From Pelagibacteraceae bacterium (lineage in GTDB: Bacteria; Pseudomonadota; Alphaproteobacteria; GCA-002720895): a DNA stretch of 64,000 bases. Location of the stretch: the NCBI GenBank assembly GCA_002717245.1, contig PBCY01000020.1, positions 46,191-110,190 of the forward strand, read 5' to 3'. Below the pieces are notes generated by a model. The model ran no database searches. It was not told the origin of the DNA and saw only the letters and a list, made by a program, of their open reading frames with translations. Numbering within the stretch: position 1 is the stretch's first letter; each line of letters opens with the position of its first letter. The translations under genes were made by a program, and so were the position numbers. Below are positions 9,955-19,818 of this stretch, in pieces.

Positions 9955-10479
9955 TTATAAACTTTTACTTTTTTTTTTATTGAATAAATTTGTTACAGAT
10001 TGAGCAATAAGATTTGTTTGATCTATATCTTTTTCTTTTTCAAACAACTCAAGAATACTCTTCATTGATACTTTTAATGCCATTTTTTTTATATCTAAAA
10101 TAGCTTGATTTCTTGATTGTTCAATTCTATCTATAATTTTTTTATTTGATCTTTGTTTATTAATTTTTTCGTCATCTAAAAGTTTTTTTTTAATTAGCTC
10201 AGCTTCCTCATTGGCATTTTTTATAATTTTTTCTTTATCATTTATTAGTTTTTTTAGATTTTTTTTTGCTTCTATTAAATTTATTTCAGCTTCTTCTTTT
10301 AATTTTTTTGCTTCATCAATTCTTTTTTTAATTTCTTCAATTCTTTTATCTAATGATTTTATAATTATTTCTTTACTTTTTTTATAAGATAGAGCTATAA
10401 AAATAGCAAAAGCTACTGCGACCCAAAAAGATTCGCTATGAAGAAGACTGGAAATTATACTATTATCAGGAACTTTCAT
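9955..10479 (-). CDS. atpF: ATP synthase F0 subunit b
   Basis: N-terminal TM (FWVAVAFAIFIALSY) plus long charged coil; F0 cluster position. Confidence 0.9.
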   Translation of the reverse strand: MKVPDNSIISSLLHSESFWVAVAFAIFIALSYKKSKEIIIKSLDKRIEEIKKRIDEAKKLKEEAEINLIEAKKNLKKLINDKEKIIKNANEEAELIKKKLLDDEKINKQRSNKKIIDRIEQSRNQAILDIKKMALKVSMKSILELFEKEKDIDQTNLIAQSVTNLFNKKKSKSL

Positions 10480-10972
10480 TTCTAATATTTTTTAAATTAT
10501 TCTTTATTATTTGTTTCAGTTTATTTTTTTTTACATTTTTGTTATTTGATATTTTTTTGATAATTTCTTGCGATAAATTAAATGCAATCTTATTGATTTC
10601 TTTTAAAACCTTTTCTTTTTTTTTAAAAATATTTTTTTCATCTTTTTCTAATTTTTTTTCAAGTTTATTTTTTAGAATTTGGTTATTTTCATTTATTTTT
10701 TTATTTATATTAATTCTTAAATTGTTTATTATTTCTCTTGCTTCTGTTTCTGTATCATTTTTAATCTTTTCTATTTCATCGTTAATGATTTCTGTATCTC
10801 TATAAAGTTGTTCTGAAATATGAATATTATTTTTAATTTCATTTTCTCTATTTTTAATTACAGAGGATATCCTTGGAACTATTACTTTAGCCATTATTAT
10901 GTAAAGTATTAAAAAACTTACAACAAGCCAAAAGATTTGACTTGGAAAAGTTGAAATTTCCAATTGCGGCAT
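10466..10972 (-). CDS. ATP synthase F0 subunit b'
   Basis: FPSQIFWLVVSFLILYIIMAKVIVPRISSVI plus charged coil; between atpE and atpF. Confidence 0.9.
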   Translation of the reverse strand: MPQLEISTFPSQIFWLVVSFLILYIIMAKVIVPRISSVIKNRENEIKNNIHISEQLYRDTEIINDEIEKIKNDTETEAREIINNLRININKKINENNQILKNKLEKKLEKDEKNIFKKKEKVLKEINKIAFNLSQEIIKKISNNKNVKKNKLKQIIKNNLKNIRNESS

Positions 10973-10990
10973 TTTTTAAATCCTAAAAAA

Positions 10991-11215
10991 TTATAAAAAT
11001 AGAACTAAAAATGCAATTAATAAAGCATATAAGGCCACTGCTTCTACCAATGCAAATCCTAACATCCCCATTGGAAATACTTGTGGTCTAGCAGACGGGT
11101 TTCTTGCGATAGCAGATATAAGTGATGCAAAAATATGCCCAATACCCGCTCCTACTCCTCCAAGTCCTATAACCGCAAGTCCTGCTCCGATTAATTTAGC
11201 TGCTTCTACTTCCAT
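10991..11215 (-). CDS. atpE: ATP synthase F0 subunit c
   Basis: 74 aa, GAGLAVIGLGGVGAGIG, ARNPSARPQ, GFALVEAVALYALLIAFLVLF. Confidence 0.97.
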   Translation of the reverse strand: MEVEAAKLIGAGLAVIGLGGVGAGIGHIFASLISAIARNPSARPQVFPMGMLGFALVEAVALYALLIAFLVLFL

Positions 11216-11232
11216 ATTTTATTCCTCCTAAG

Positions 11233-11955
11233 TTAATGTAGATTAATAGCGTCATTTAAATATAAACAAGTTAATACAGTAAATACATAAGCTTGTAAAA
11301 AAGCAACAAGAACTTCAAAAGCGGTTAAAGCAACATCAACAAATAATGGCGCAATACCAAACACTCCTAAAGAGAATATAAATCCTGCAAAAACTTTTAA
11401 CATTGTATGTCCAGCCATCATATTGGCAAATAATCTTATAGATAAGCTAACTGGTCTAGATAAATAAGATATTACTTCAATTGGTATCATTAATGGCAAC
11501 ATTACCATCGGTACACCTTTTGGAACAAATAGTCCAAAAAATTTAAAGCCGTGCATTAATATTCCAATTATAGTTACAAACAAAAAAATGAACATTGCTA
11601 ATACAAAAGTAACAATTATATGGCTAGTAAAAGTAAAACTATAAGGTAATAAACCTAATAAATTTCCAAACAAAATAAATGTGAATAATGTAAATATAAG
11701 TGAAAAAAATTTTTGACCTTTATTTCCAATATTATCATTAATCATATTAGCGATAAATTCATAAAAAATTTCAGAAATACTTTGTAACCGGCTAGGGATA
11801 ATACTTTTTTTTTTAATAGATGAAATTAATAAAATTGAAATAACAGAAATTGTTAAAATCATAAACATTGACGAATTAGTGAATGAAATATCAATATTAT
11901 TTAAATTAATAGGAAATATTTCTTTTATTTCAAATTGATGTATTGGATCTGCCAT
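11233..11955 (-). CDS. atpB: ATP synthase F0 subunit a
   Basis: RPVSLSIRLFANMMAGHTMLKV and AFLQAYVFTVLTCLYL. Confidence 0.97.
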   Translation of the reverse strand: MADPIHQFEIKEIFPINLNNIDISFTNSSMFMILTISVISILLISSIKKKSIIPSRLQSISEIFYEFIANMINDNIGNKGQKFFSLIFTLFTFILFGNLLGLLPYSFTFTSHIIVTFVLAMFIFLFVTIIGILMHGFKFFGLFVPKGVPMVMLPLMIPIEVISYLSRPVSLSIRLFANMMAGHTMLKVFAGFIFSLGVFGIAPLFVDVALTAFEVLVAFLQAYVFTVLTCLYLNDAINLH

Positions 11956-11974
11956 AATAAAAAAAAAAAATTAT

Positions 11975-12283
11975 TTAATGCAATTTATCATTTTTTTTTT
12001 TAAAACCAACCTCAAATCCTAATCTTTTTACAGATCTAAAAACATTAAAAATTCCTGATGCAAAACCAAGAATTAAAAAAATTATTAAAAAAATTGGTTT
12101 AGTTTGAAAATAGTTATCAAGAATAATTCCAATAACAACACCCACTATGATTGCTGAAATTAGTTCTACTCCTGATTTTAAAAAGATTCCTAAATCTTTA
12201 AAACTATTCTTTTTTTTAATTTTTTTATTTGAAAGCTTTAGGGTTTCAAGTTTTTTACCAAAATCTTTAAGTTTTTTCTTCAA
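11975..12283 (-). CDS. atpI: ATP synthase protein I (AtpI/AtpZ-like)
   Basis: Two TM segments, GVVIGIILDNYFQTKPIFLIIFLILGFASGIFNVFR; 5' of atpB. Confidence 0.85.
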   Translation of the reverse strand: MKKKLKDFGKKLETLKLSNKKIKKKNSFKDLGIFLKSGVELISAIIVGVVIGIILDNYFQTKPIFLIIFLILGFASGIFNVFRSVKRLGFEVGFKKKNDKLH

Positions 12284-12288
12284 TATTT

Positions 12289-14742
12289 TTAACTAACTTC
12301 TCTAAGTTTTTGAGCTTCTTCTAGTTTAACAGAAATTAATTTTGAAATGCCAGTTTCTGCCATTGTTACACCGTATAGCCTATCCATATGCGCCATTGTA
12401 ATAGGATTATGTGTAATTAGAATAAACTTTGTTAAGGTTTCTTGATTAATTTTTTTTATTACTTTACAGTATTTTTCTATATTTATATCATCTAATGGAG
12501 CATCAACCTCGTCTAAAACACAAATCGGAGAAGGGTTCTGTAAAAAAACTGCTAAAATTAAAGCTGTTGCTGCCATTGTTTTTTCTCCACCAGATAATAG
12601 CGATAAAGTATTCATTTTTTTTCCTGGAGGTGAAGCAAAAACTTCTAGTCCAGATAACAACGGATCTGATGATCCAACCATTTTTAAATAAGCTTTTCCA
12701 CCATTAAAGAACTGTGTAAAAAGTTCTATAAAATTTTTATTTACACCATCGAAACATTTGTGGATTTTTTCACGGCCTTCTTTATTTATATTGGAGATGG
12801 TTTCTCTTAATTTTAATATTGCTTTTTCTACATCAATTTTATCATTAATCATTTTTTCAATTTTTTTATTTGTTTCTTTAGCTTCATTCTCTGCAGCAAA
12901 ATTTATTGGTCCAATATTATCAAATTTTCTTTTTTCTGAATTAAGGTCATTTTGTAAAATATTTTTTGCAGGCAAGTCTTCGATTTTAATATCTTCTTTT
13001 TTTAAAATCTCTTCATTTAATTTTAATGAAAAATTATTTTCACTTTCTTCATAAGCATTAACTAGATCATTTTTTAAATATTCTAAATCTGTTTCTAGTC
13101 TAGTTTTCTCTTCATGGCTTTTTATTTTTTTTTCAGAATTAATTTTTATTTTCTCATCTATTTCTTTAGTTTGTTCTGGGTCAACTATAACTTCTTTACT
13201 TAAACTATTAATTTTTTCATCTAATAATATTATTTTTGATTCTAGGTTAGAATTTTTTTTTTTTATTTCTTCTGGTTTATTTTTAAGATTTTCTAATTCA
13301 TTATTTGTAAATTTTTCTCTTTCCATTAAATCATTCATATGTTTTTTAGTATCTTCAATTCTTTTGCTCCATTTGGCGTGCTCTTCTTCAAAATCAAATA
13401 TTTTATCTAAATTAGTTAATTTAGAAAAATTATTCTTTATACCTGTAAAGGATGTAAATATATTATTAATTTTTTCAGAAATTATATCGAAAGTATTTTT
13501 GATTGGGTTTATTAATTCTTTATTTTTACTTATTAAGTCATTAATTTTAGAATTTAATTCATTCGATTTTGAAATAATAAATTCAATTTTTTTTATTTCA
13601 TTTTCTATATCTTTTTTTAAATTAATAAAATTTTCTTTATCACTATTTTTTTCCGTATTTGATATTTTCATATCTAATTCTTTTGTTTCATTAAATATAT
13701 TTTTTTGAAGTTTAGATAATGAAAAATTTGCATCTTCAAGAAATTTTTTCTCTCTTAAAATATCTTCAGATAGTTGTGTTAATCTATTTTTTAAATTATC
13801 TTTTTGAATAGAAATTCTATTGATTTCATCTAAATTCTTTTGTTTTTCTATAAGGTGATTTTGTTTTTCAATTTTTAAATCATTTAATTCTTTATTTTTT
13901 TCAGTATTTTTACTTAAAAATTTGTTTTTTTCATTTTTATAATTTTCTAATAAGTCATCAATTTCATTTATTTCGGAATTTATTTTTTCAAGTTTTTCAC
14001 TTTTTTTATTTATTTTATCTATATTGCTAATGCATCTAATTTTTATAAGTGTAATTTCTAAATTATTTATTTTATCTTTTACTGTTTTATATTTTTCCGC
14101 TTCTTTTACTTGTTTTGAAAGTATTTTGTATTGGTCTTTATGTGTCTTAATAATATCATCCAATCTTGAAAGATTAACTTCAGCAGATTTTAATTTTAAT
14201 TCAGCTTCGTGCCTTCTTGCATGTAGACCAGTAATTCCAGCTGCTTCTTCTAAAAGAATTCTTCTTTCTTCTGGTTTTGATGATATTAACCTATGCACTT
14301 GCCCTTGTGCCACAATAGAAGTTGTATCAGGGCCTGAAGACGCATCTGCAAATAATAAATGCACGTCTTTAGCTCTCACTGTTTTGTTATTTATGTAGTA
14401 GGTTGACCCTTTTTCTCTTTCAATTTTTCTTTTAATTTCTATTGTTTCGTAACTATTAAATAATTCAGGAGCTTTTTTTTTTTTATTATCTATTGTTATT
14501 TCAATTTCAGCTAAATCATTTTGTGGTCTTATTGATGTTCCATTGAATATAACATCATCCATTCCTTTTCCTCGCATTTCTTTAGGTGATGTTTCACCCA
14601 TTATCCATTTAAGAGCATCTACTATGTTTGATTTTCCACATCCATTTGGTCCAACAATACCAGTTAAGCCTTTTTCTATATTTAATTCAGTTTTATCAAC
14701 AAATGATTTAAAGCCAGTTATTTTTAGTTTTGTAAAATCCAT
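12289..14742 (-). CDS. smc: Chromosome segregation SMC protein, unusually short (817 aa)
   Basis: Walker A GPNGCGKSNIVDALKWIMGE, signature LSLLSGGEKTMAATALILAVF, Walker B CVLDEVDAPLDD; coiled coil between heads. Confidence 0.95.
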   Translation of the reverse strand: MDFTKLKITGFKSFVDKTELNIEKGLTGIVGPNGCGKSNIVDALKWIMGETSPKEMRGKGMDDVIFNGTSIRPQNDLAEIEITIDNKKKKAPELFNSYETIEIKRKIEREKGSTYYINNKTVRAKDVHLLFADASSGPDTTSIVAQGQVHRLISSKPEERRILLEEAAGITGLHARRHEAELKLKSAEVNLSRLDDIIKTHKDQYKILSKQVKEAEKYKTVKDKINNLEITLIKIRCISNIDKINKKSEKLEKINSEINEIDDLLENYKNEKNKFLSKNTEKNKELNDLKIEKQNHLIEKQKNLDEINRISIQKDNLKNRLTQLSEDILREKKFLEDANFSLSKLQKNIFNETKELDMKISNTEKNSDKENFINLKKDIENEIKKIEFIISKSNELNSKINDLISKNKELINPIKNTFDIISEKINNIFTSFTGIKNNFSKLTNLDKIFDFEEEHAKWSKRIEDTKKHMNDLMEREKFTNNELENLKNKPEEIKKKNSNLESKIILLDEKINSLSKEVIVDPEQTKEIDEKIKINSEKKIKSHEEKTRLETDLEYLKNDLVNAYEESENNFSLKLNEEILKKEDIKIEDLPAKNILQNDLNSEKRKFDNIGPINFAAENEAKETNKKIEKMINDKIDVEKAILKLRETISNINKEGREKIHKCFDGVNKNFIELFTQFFNGGKAYLKMVGSSDPLLSGLEVFASPPGKKMNTLSLLSGGEKTMAATALILAVFLQNPSPICVLDEVDAPLDDINIEKYCKVIKKINQETLTKFILITHNPITMAHMDRLYGVTMAETGISKLISVKLEEAQKLREVS

Positions 14743-14743
14743 A

Positions 14744-15337
14744 TTAATTAATTAATTTTATAATAATTTTTTCAAAATTTTCATAACTCATTGCACTATA
14801 TTTTTTTTCATTAATTATAAATGAAGGAGTAGAATTTATATTATATTTTTCTTCAGCTAGAGTTCTTGTTTTTATTATCTCATCAACTAATTTCTCATCT
14901 GTGAAGCATGAGTTAATTTTATCTTCCTTTAACCCTGCAAGCTTGCCAATATTTGTAAGTTTTTCTATAAATGAGTCATCATTTGATATCCATTTTTTTT
15001 GAGTATTTAGAATCAATTTAACAAAATCAAAATATTTTTCTTTAGGAGCACATTTAGCAAGAACCGATGCAAATAACGCTTGTTTATCTAAAGGAAAATC
15101 TCTATAAATAAATTTAATTTTATTTGTATCAATAAAATTCTTTTTTATTTCTGGATAAATTTCTTTATGAAAAGTAGCACAATGATTACATGTCATTGAC
15201 GCATATTCAATTATTATTACTTTTGCTTCTGCGTTTCCTACAAATGCTTCATTTTCTGTTTTTGCATTAGAAATTTGTGATTTTGAGAAAACAATTAAAA
15301 TTAATATAATTAAATATTTGCAAATATTGTATTTCAT
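14744..15337 (-). CDS. DsbA-family thioredoxin-fold protein with N-terminal hydrophobic leader
   Basis: IIEYASMTCNHCATFHKEIYPEIK (CXXC), IYRDFPLD, INSTPSFIIN; next to smc. Confidence 0.9.
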   Translation of the reverse strand: MKYNICKYLIILILIVFSKSQISNAKTENEAFVGNAEAKVIIIEYASMTCNHCATFHKEIYPEIKKNFIDTNKIKFIYRDFPLDKQALFASVLAKCAPKEKYFDFVKLILNTQKKWISNDDSFIEKLTNIGKLAGLKEDKINSCFTDEKLVDEIIKTRTLAEEKYNINSTPSFIINEKKYSAMSYENFEKIIIKLIN

Positions 15338-15403
15338 TTATTTTTTACCACTATATATAGTATAATTATAAAATTAATATCTTTGTGGGCAAGTTTTAAT
15401 TTA

Positions 15404-15865
15404 CTAATCAAATAAAGTTTTGTTTAGTCTTTTCAAAGCATTTTTTAAAGAATTTTTTTTTAATTTATTAACTTCTTTTAAGTCTATTTTTTTTTTATTT
15501 TTTTTTACAAATTCTTTTTTTTTATAGTTATTTTCTACTTTAAAATCTTGTACTATGCTAATTTTGCTTATGGCTTTGTAACCAAAGTACTGGTTTAACT
15601 TTTCAATAATTTCTTCATTTTTAAACTCGATTTCCATTGATTTACCACGAGATGTTTTTAAGAAGATAATTCCATTTGAATTATTAATATTTTGAAAAGA
15701 AACTTTAATTGGCCAACAAAATTCTGCAATGTTATTTCCAATAATTTTTTTCCAATTTTTTATTAATGAAATTTCAATAAAATTTTTTTCTTTAACTTTT
15801 TTATCAATAATTTTAGGAAGACTACTACTAATTTTTTTAAAATAACTTTGTTTTCTTTCTTTCAT
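15404..15865 (-). CDS. DUF721 (DciA-like) family protein
   Basis: Alphaproteobacterial DUF721 pattern (WKKIIGNNIAEFCWPIKV ... GIIFLKTSRGKSMEIEF); between ccrM and dsbA-like genes. Confidence 0.75.
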   Translation of the reverse strand: MKERKQSYFKKISSSLPKIIDKKVKEKNFIEISLIKNWKKIIGNNIAEFCWPIKVSFQNINNSNGIIFLKTSRGKSMEIEFKNEEIIEKLNQYFGYKAISKISIVQDFKVENNYKKKEFVKKNKKKIDLKEVNKLKKNSLKNALKRLNKTLFD

Positions 15866-15870
15866 TTAAC

Positions 15871-16956
15871 CTAAGTTAATTGCAATTCTGATCTAATTTT
15901 TTCTCTTAGAATATCTATACTTATAGAATTATTTTTTTCATTCTTATACCAAAATGTCCAACCGTTACATGATGGTAAATTTAATAAGTTAGCTGCAACA
16001 CTATGTATTGACCCCTTAAAATTTTCTGCAATTAATGAGCCGTCAACTCTTACTTTTGCATACCACTTTTTATTTATATCATGAAGTAAATCACCTGGTT
16101 TTATTAAATTAAATTCTATTAAATTTCCAAAAGGAATTCTTTTTTGTTGTCTTTTTTCATTAACTTTAAGCATATTTTTATTTTTTAAAGGTTTAATTAA
16201 ATCAATTCTTTTTTTTGCGAATTTAATATATTTTTTTTCACTTTCTATTCCTATGAATTTTCTATTATATTTTTTTGCCACAGAGCCAATAGTTCCAGTT
16301 CCAAAAAAAGGATCTAAAACTACATCTCCAGGATTAGTTACAGATAATAAAATTCTAGCAATTAAAGATTCAGGTTTTTGTGTAGGGTGTACTTTTTTGC
16401 CTTTATATTTTAATCTTTCAGAACCATTACATATTGGAAAAGTCCAGTCACTTCTCATTTGTAAGTCATCATTGAGAGATTTCATAAGATTATAATTAAA
16501 TGTATATTTTGAATTTTTATTTTTTGAACACCAAATTAAAGTTTCATGAGCATTTGAGAATCTAGTACCTCTAAAATTTGGCATAGGATTAGTTTTTATC
16601 CAAACAATGTCATTTAAAATCCAGAAATTTAAGTCCTGCAATATTTTTCCAATTCTAAAAATATTGTGGTATGTTCCTATTACCCATATTGTTCCATTAT
16701 CTTTTAGTAATCTTTTTGCTGAAGATAACCATTCTTTTGTAAAATTATCATATTTTTCAAAACTTTCGAATTTATCCCATTTATTTCTTACACCATTTAC
16801 TTTAGATTGGTCAGGCCTTTTTAAATCTTTTTCTAATTGAAGATTATATGGAGGGTCAGCAAATATTAAATCAACTGATTTATCAGGTAATTTTTTCATT
16901 TCTTTAATACAATTACCTAAATATATTTTATTAAGTGCTAGATTTTTAATTTTCAT
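15871..16956 (-). CDS. ccrM: CcrM-type adenine-N6 DNA methyltransferase (predicted GANTC)
   Basis: DLIFADPPYNLQL, DPFFGTGTIGSVAKKYNRKFIGIE, C-terminal extension ending NLPSCNGWTFWYKNEKN typical of CcrM; next to rnhB. Confidence 0.93.
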   Translation of the reverse strand: MKIKNLALNKIYLGNCIKEMKKLPDKSVDLIFADPPYNLQLEKDLKRPDQSKVNGVRNKWDKFESFEKYDNFTKEWLSSAKRLLKDNGTIWVIGTYHNIFRIGKILQDLNFWILNDIVWIKTNPMPNFRGTRFSNAHETLIWCSKNKNSKYTFNYNLMKSLNDDLQMRSDWTFPICNGSERLKYKGKKVHPTQKPESLIARILLSVTNPGDVVLDPFFGTGTIGSVAKKYNRKFIGIESEKKYIKFAKKRIDLIKPLKNKNMLKVNEKRQQKRIPFGNLIEFNLIKPGDLLHDINKKWYAKVRVDGSLIAENFKGSIHSVAANLLNLPSCNGWTFWYKNEKNNSISIDILREKIRSELQLT

Positions 16957-16974
16957 TTTGATCCCGATTGTTAA

Positions 16975-17589
16975 TTATCTTATCATTTTTATTATTGGTT
17001 TAAAAGATTTTCTATGATGAGGGGTTATCCCTAATAATTTAATTTTGTTTATATGTATTTTTGTTCCGTAACCTGAATTTTTATGCCAAAAAAAATTTGG
17101 GTATTTGTAAGATAATTTTTTCATTAAATTATCTCTTACAACTTTAGCAATTATTGAAGCAGATGCTATAGATATAGATTTATTATCACCATTTTTTATA
17201 GCTTCGACTTTTGCTTTTATTTTTGGCTTGTAAATACCATCAACTAATACAAAATCAGCATCAATTTTTAAAGAAGAATATGCTCTTTCCATAGCTATTA
17301 AAGATGCTTGTAGAATATTCTTTTCTTCAATTTCTTTAACACTTGCCGCACCAATTCCAAAATTAATAATTTTTATTAGGATTTTATATAATTTTTCTCT
17401 AACTTTTTTTGAGATTTTTTTTGAGTCATTAATTTTTATTATATCTGGGTATTTTTCTAAAAAATTTTTCCATAAAGATCTTTTTATATATACGGCAACA
17501 GCTACTACAGGCCCAGCAAGAGTTCCTCTCCCAACTTCATCGATTCCAACAATAATTTCTCCAAACTTTTTTTCTATATCGAAATTCAT
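16975..17589 (-). CDS. rnhB: Ribonuclease HII
   Basis: GIDEVGRGTLAGPVVAVAV, ASIIAKVVRD, GYGTKIHI. Confidence 0.96.
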   Translation of the reverse strand: MNFDIEKKFGEIIVGIDEVGRGTLAGPVVAVAVYIKRSLWKNFLEKYPDIIKINDSKKISKKVREKLYKILIKIINFGIGAASVKEIEEKNILQASLIAMERAYSSLKIDADFVLVDGIYKPKIKAKVEAIKNGDNKSISIASASIIAKVVRDNLMKKLSYKYPNFFWHKNSGYGTKIHINKIKLLGITPHHRKSFKPIIKMIR

Positions 17590-17591
17590 TA

Positions 17592-18092
17592 TTATAATTT
17601 TGGAAGAATTTCAACTAAATTACATGGTTTAAAAGATGAATCTAATTGATACTTTATAATTTCATCCCAAGCATCTTTGCATGCACCTGGAGACCCAGGC
17701 AATGAAAATAAAAATTTTCCTTTTGAAATTCCTGCACAAGTTCTAGATTGGATAGTAGAGGTTTTAATTTTTTTATAGCTAATCATTCTAAATATTTCTC
17801 CAAAACCTGGTATATCTTTTTCAAAAAAAAATTTAAATGCTTCAGGAGTTACATCTCTTTTTGTTAAACCAGTACCCCCAGTTGCAATGATAACATTTAT
17901 TTTTTTTATTTTTAACCACCCATTAATAACTTTTTTTATTTCTATTACACTATCTTTGCAGATTTTTTTTTCGAATAAATTATGATGTGAACTCATTATC
18001 TTTTTTTTTAATAATTCACCTGATTTATCAGTTTTTGAATTTCTAGTATCTGACACTGTAAGAAGTGCTATATTTAATTTTTTTTTTTTCAT
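17592..18092 (-). CDS. moaB: Molybdenum cofactor biosynthesis protein MoaB/Mog family
   Basis: ATGGTGLTKRDVTPEA, LPGSPGACKDAWDEII; ORF track begins upstream at TTG (18125), ATG at 18092 (MKKKKLNIALLTVSDTR) is the likelier start. Confidence 0.9.
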   Translation of the reverse strand: MKKKKLNIALLTVSDTRNSKTDKSGELLKKKIMSSHHNLFEKKICKDSVIEIKKVINGWLKIKKINVIIATGGTGLTKRDVTPEAFKFFFEKDIPGFGEIFRMISYKKIKTSTIQSRTCAGISKGKFLFSLPGSPGACKDAWDEIIKYQLDSSFKPCNLVEILPKL

Positions 18093-18186
18093 ATCGATTT
18101 TTTTTGTTATGTTATGATACAACAATTTATTTATGACTAAAGAAACAAATTTGATAAGTTAAATATTTTGCTTATATCTTTACTAT

Positions 18187-19818
18187 ATGACTAGAGAATC
18201 AATGAATTTTGATGTTTTAATAATAGGCGCAGGCCCTTCTGGACTTGCAGCTAGTATTAGGCTATCGCAACTTGCAAAAAAAAATAATAAAGAATTAAAT
18301 ATCGGCGTTGTTGAAAAAGGTTCAGAAGTCGGAGCACATATACTTTCTGGAGCAGTTTTAGAAACAAAAGCGTTAGATGAATTAATACCAGATTGGAAAC
18401 AAAAAGATTCTCCATTAAAAACTGAAGCTAAAAAAGATAATTTTTTATTGTTAACAAAAAATAAATCTTTTAAATTACCAACCCCTCCACAGATGAAAAA
18501 TGATGGAAATTATATTATTAGTTTAGGAAATTTTTGTAGATGGTTAGCTAAACAGGCAGAAGAATTGGGTGTTAATATTTTTCCCGGATTTGCTGCTTCA
18601 GAAATTATTTATGATAATGATCAAAACAAAGTTGCTGGTATAAGAACTGGAGATCAAGGAATTGATAAAAATGGAGAGAAGTTGGAAAATTTTCAACAGG
18701 GATATGATTTATTAGCTAAGCAAACAATTTTTGCAGAAGGTTGCCATGGTTCTTTAACAAAAAAATTAATTAAAAAATATGATTTAAGAAAAGATAAAGA
18801 TCCTCAAACATACGGTATTGGTTTAAAAGAATTATGGGAGATTAAACCAGAGAATCATAGGCAGGGAGAAGTAATTCATTCTATAGGATGGCCTTTAGAT
18901 AATAAAACTTACGGAGGTTCATTTTTATATTATTTAGAAAATAACCAAGTTTCAGTTGGATTTGTTATTGGTTTAGATTATAAAAATCCATATTTAAGTC
19001 CATTTGATGAATTTCAAAGATTTAAAACTCATCCAAAAATAAAGAAAATTTTTGAAGGAGGTAAGAGAATATCTTATGGTGCAAGAGCTTTAAATGAAGG
19101 AGGTTTTCAATCAATTCCAAAATTGACTGTACCAGGAGGGTTATTGGTTGGTTGTACAGCAGGATTCATGAATGTGCCTAAAATTAAGGGTACACACACA
19201 GCTATGAAATCAGGAATGATTGCAGCAGATGAAATATTCAAAAATATTTTTGATAGTAAAAAAATAGAAATTTCTTCATATGAAGATGAAATTAAAAAAT
19301 CTTGGGTTTGGAAAGAACTTTATAGTGTTAGAAATATAAGACCGGCTTTTCAATGGGGATTTTGGCCTGGTTTAATATATAGTGCTATTGATACTTTTCT
19401 ATTAAGAGGTAAAGCCCCTTGGACATTAAAACATCATTATGATCATAAATCTTTAAAGGAAGCAAATAAATGTAAAAAAATTGAATATCCAAAACCAGAT
19501 GGAGTAATTACATTTGATAAATTATCTTCAGTTTTTATTTCAAATACTAATCACGCAGAAAATCAACCTTGCCATTTAAAATTAAAAGATATTTCAATAC
19601 CTATTAAATATAATTTAGAGAATTATGATGCTCCTGAACAAAGATATTGTCCTGCAGGAGTTTATGAAATAATAGATGTTGAAAAAAATTCACCAAAATT
19701 GCAAATTAATGCTCAGAATTGTGTACATTGCAAAACTTGCGATATAAAAGATCCAAGCCAAAATATTAACTGGGTAACTCCTGAAGGAGGAGGCGGCCCT
19801 AGATATCCTAATATGTAA
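18187..19818 (+). CDS. Electron transfer flavoprotein-ubiquinone oxidoreductase
   Basis: IIGAGPSGLAASIRL, GCTAGFMNVPKIKGTHTAMKSG, C-terminal 4Fe-4S CPAGVYE...NCVHCKTCDIKDPSQNINWVTPEGGGGP. Confidence 0.96.
   Translation: MTRESMNFDVLIIGAGPSGLAASIRLSQLAKKNNKELNIGVVEKGSEVGAHILSGAVLETKALDELIPDWKQKDSPLKTEAKKDNFLLLTKNKSFKLPTPPQMKNDGNYIISLGNFCRWLAKQAEELGVNIFPGFAASEIIYDNDQNKVAGIRTGDQGIDKNGEKLENFQQGYDLLAKQTIFAEGCHGSLTKKLIKKYDLRKDKDPQTYGIGLKELWEIKPENHRQGEVIHSIGWPLDNKTYGGSFLYYLENNQVSVGFVIGLDYKNPYLSPFDEFQRFKTHPKIKKIFEGGKRISYGARALNEGGFQSIPKLTVPGGLLVGCTAGFMNVPKIKGTHTAMKSGMIAADEIFKNIFDSKKIEISSYEDEIKKSWVWKELYSVRNIRPAFQWGFWPGLIYSAIDTFLLRGKAPWTLKHHYDHKSLKEANKCKKIEYPKPDGVITFDKLSSVFISNTNHAENQPCHLKLKDISIPIKYNLENYDAPEQRYCPAGVYEIIDVEKNSPKLQINAQNCVHCKTCDIKDPSQNINWVTPEGGGGPRYPNM

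Noticed and set aside
10539-10805. ORF 10539..10805 (+), hydrophobic 88 aa
   Set aside because: Antisense of the Lys/Glu-rich coil of the b' subunit; AAA/GAA antisense yields TTT/TTC giving fake membrane-like proteins.
12495-14755. Several plus-strand ORFs (12495, 12758, 13364, 14024, 14543)
   Set aside because: All lie antisense to the well-supported smc gene; no recognisable domains or start context.
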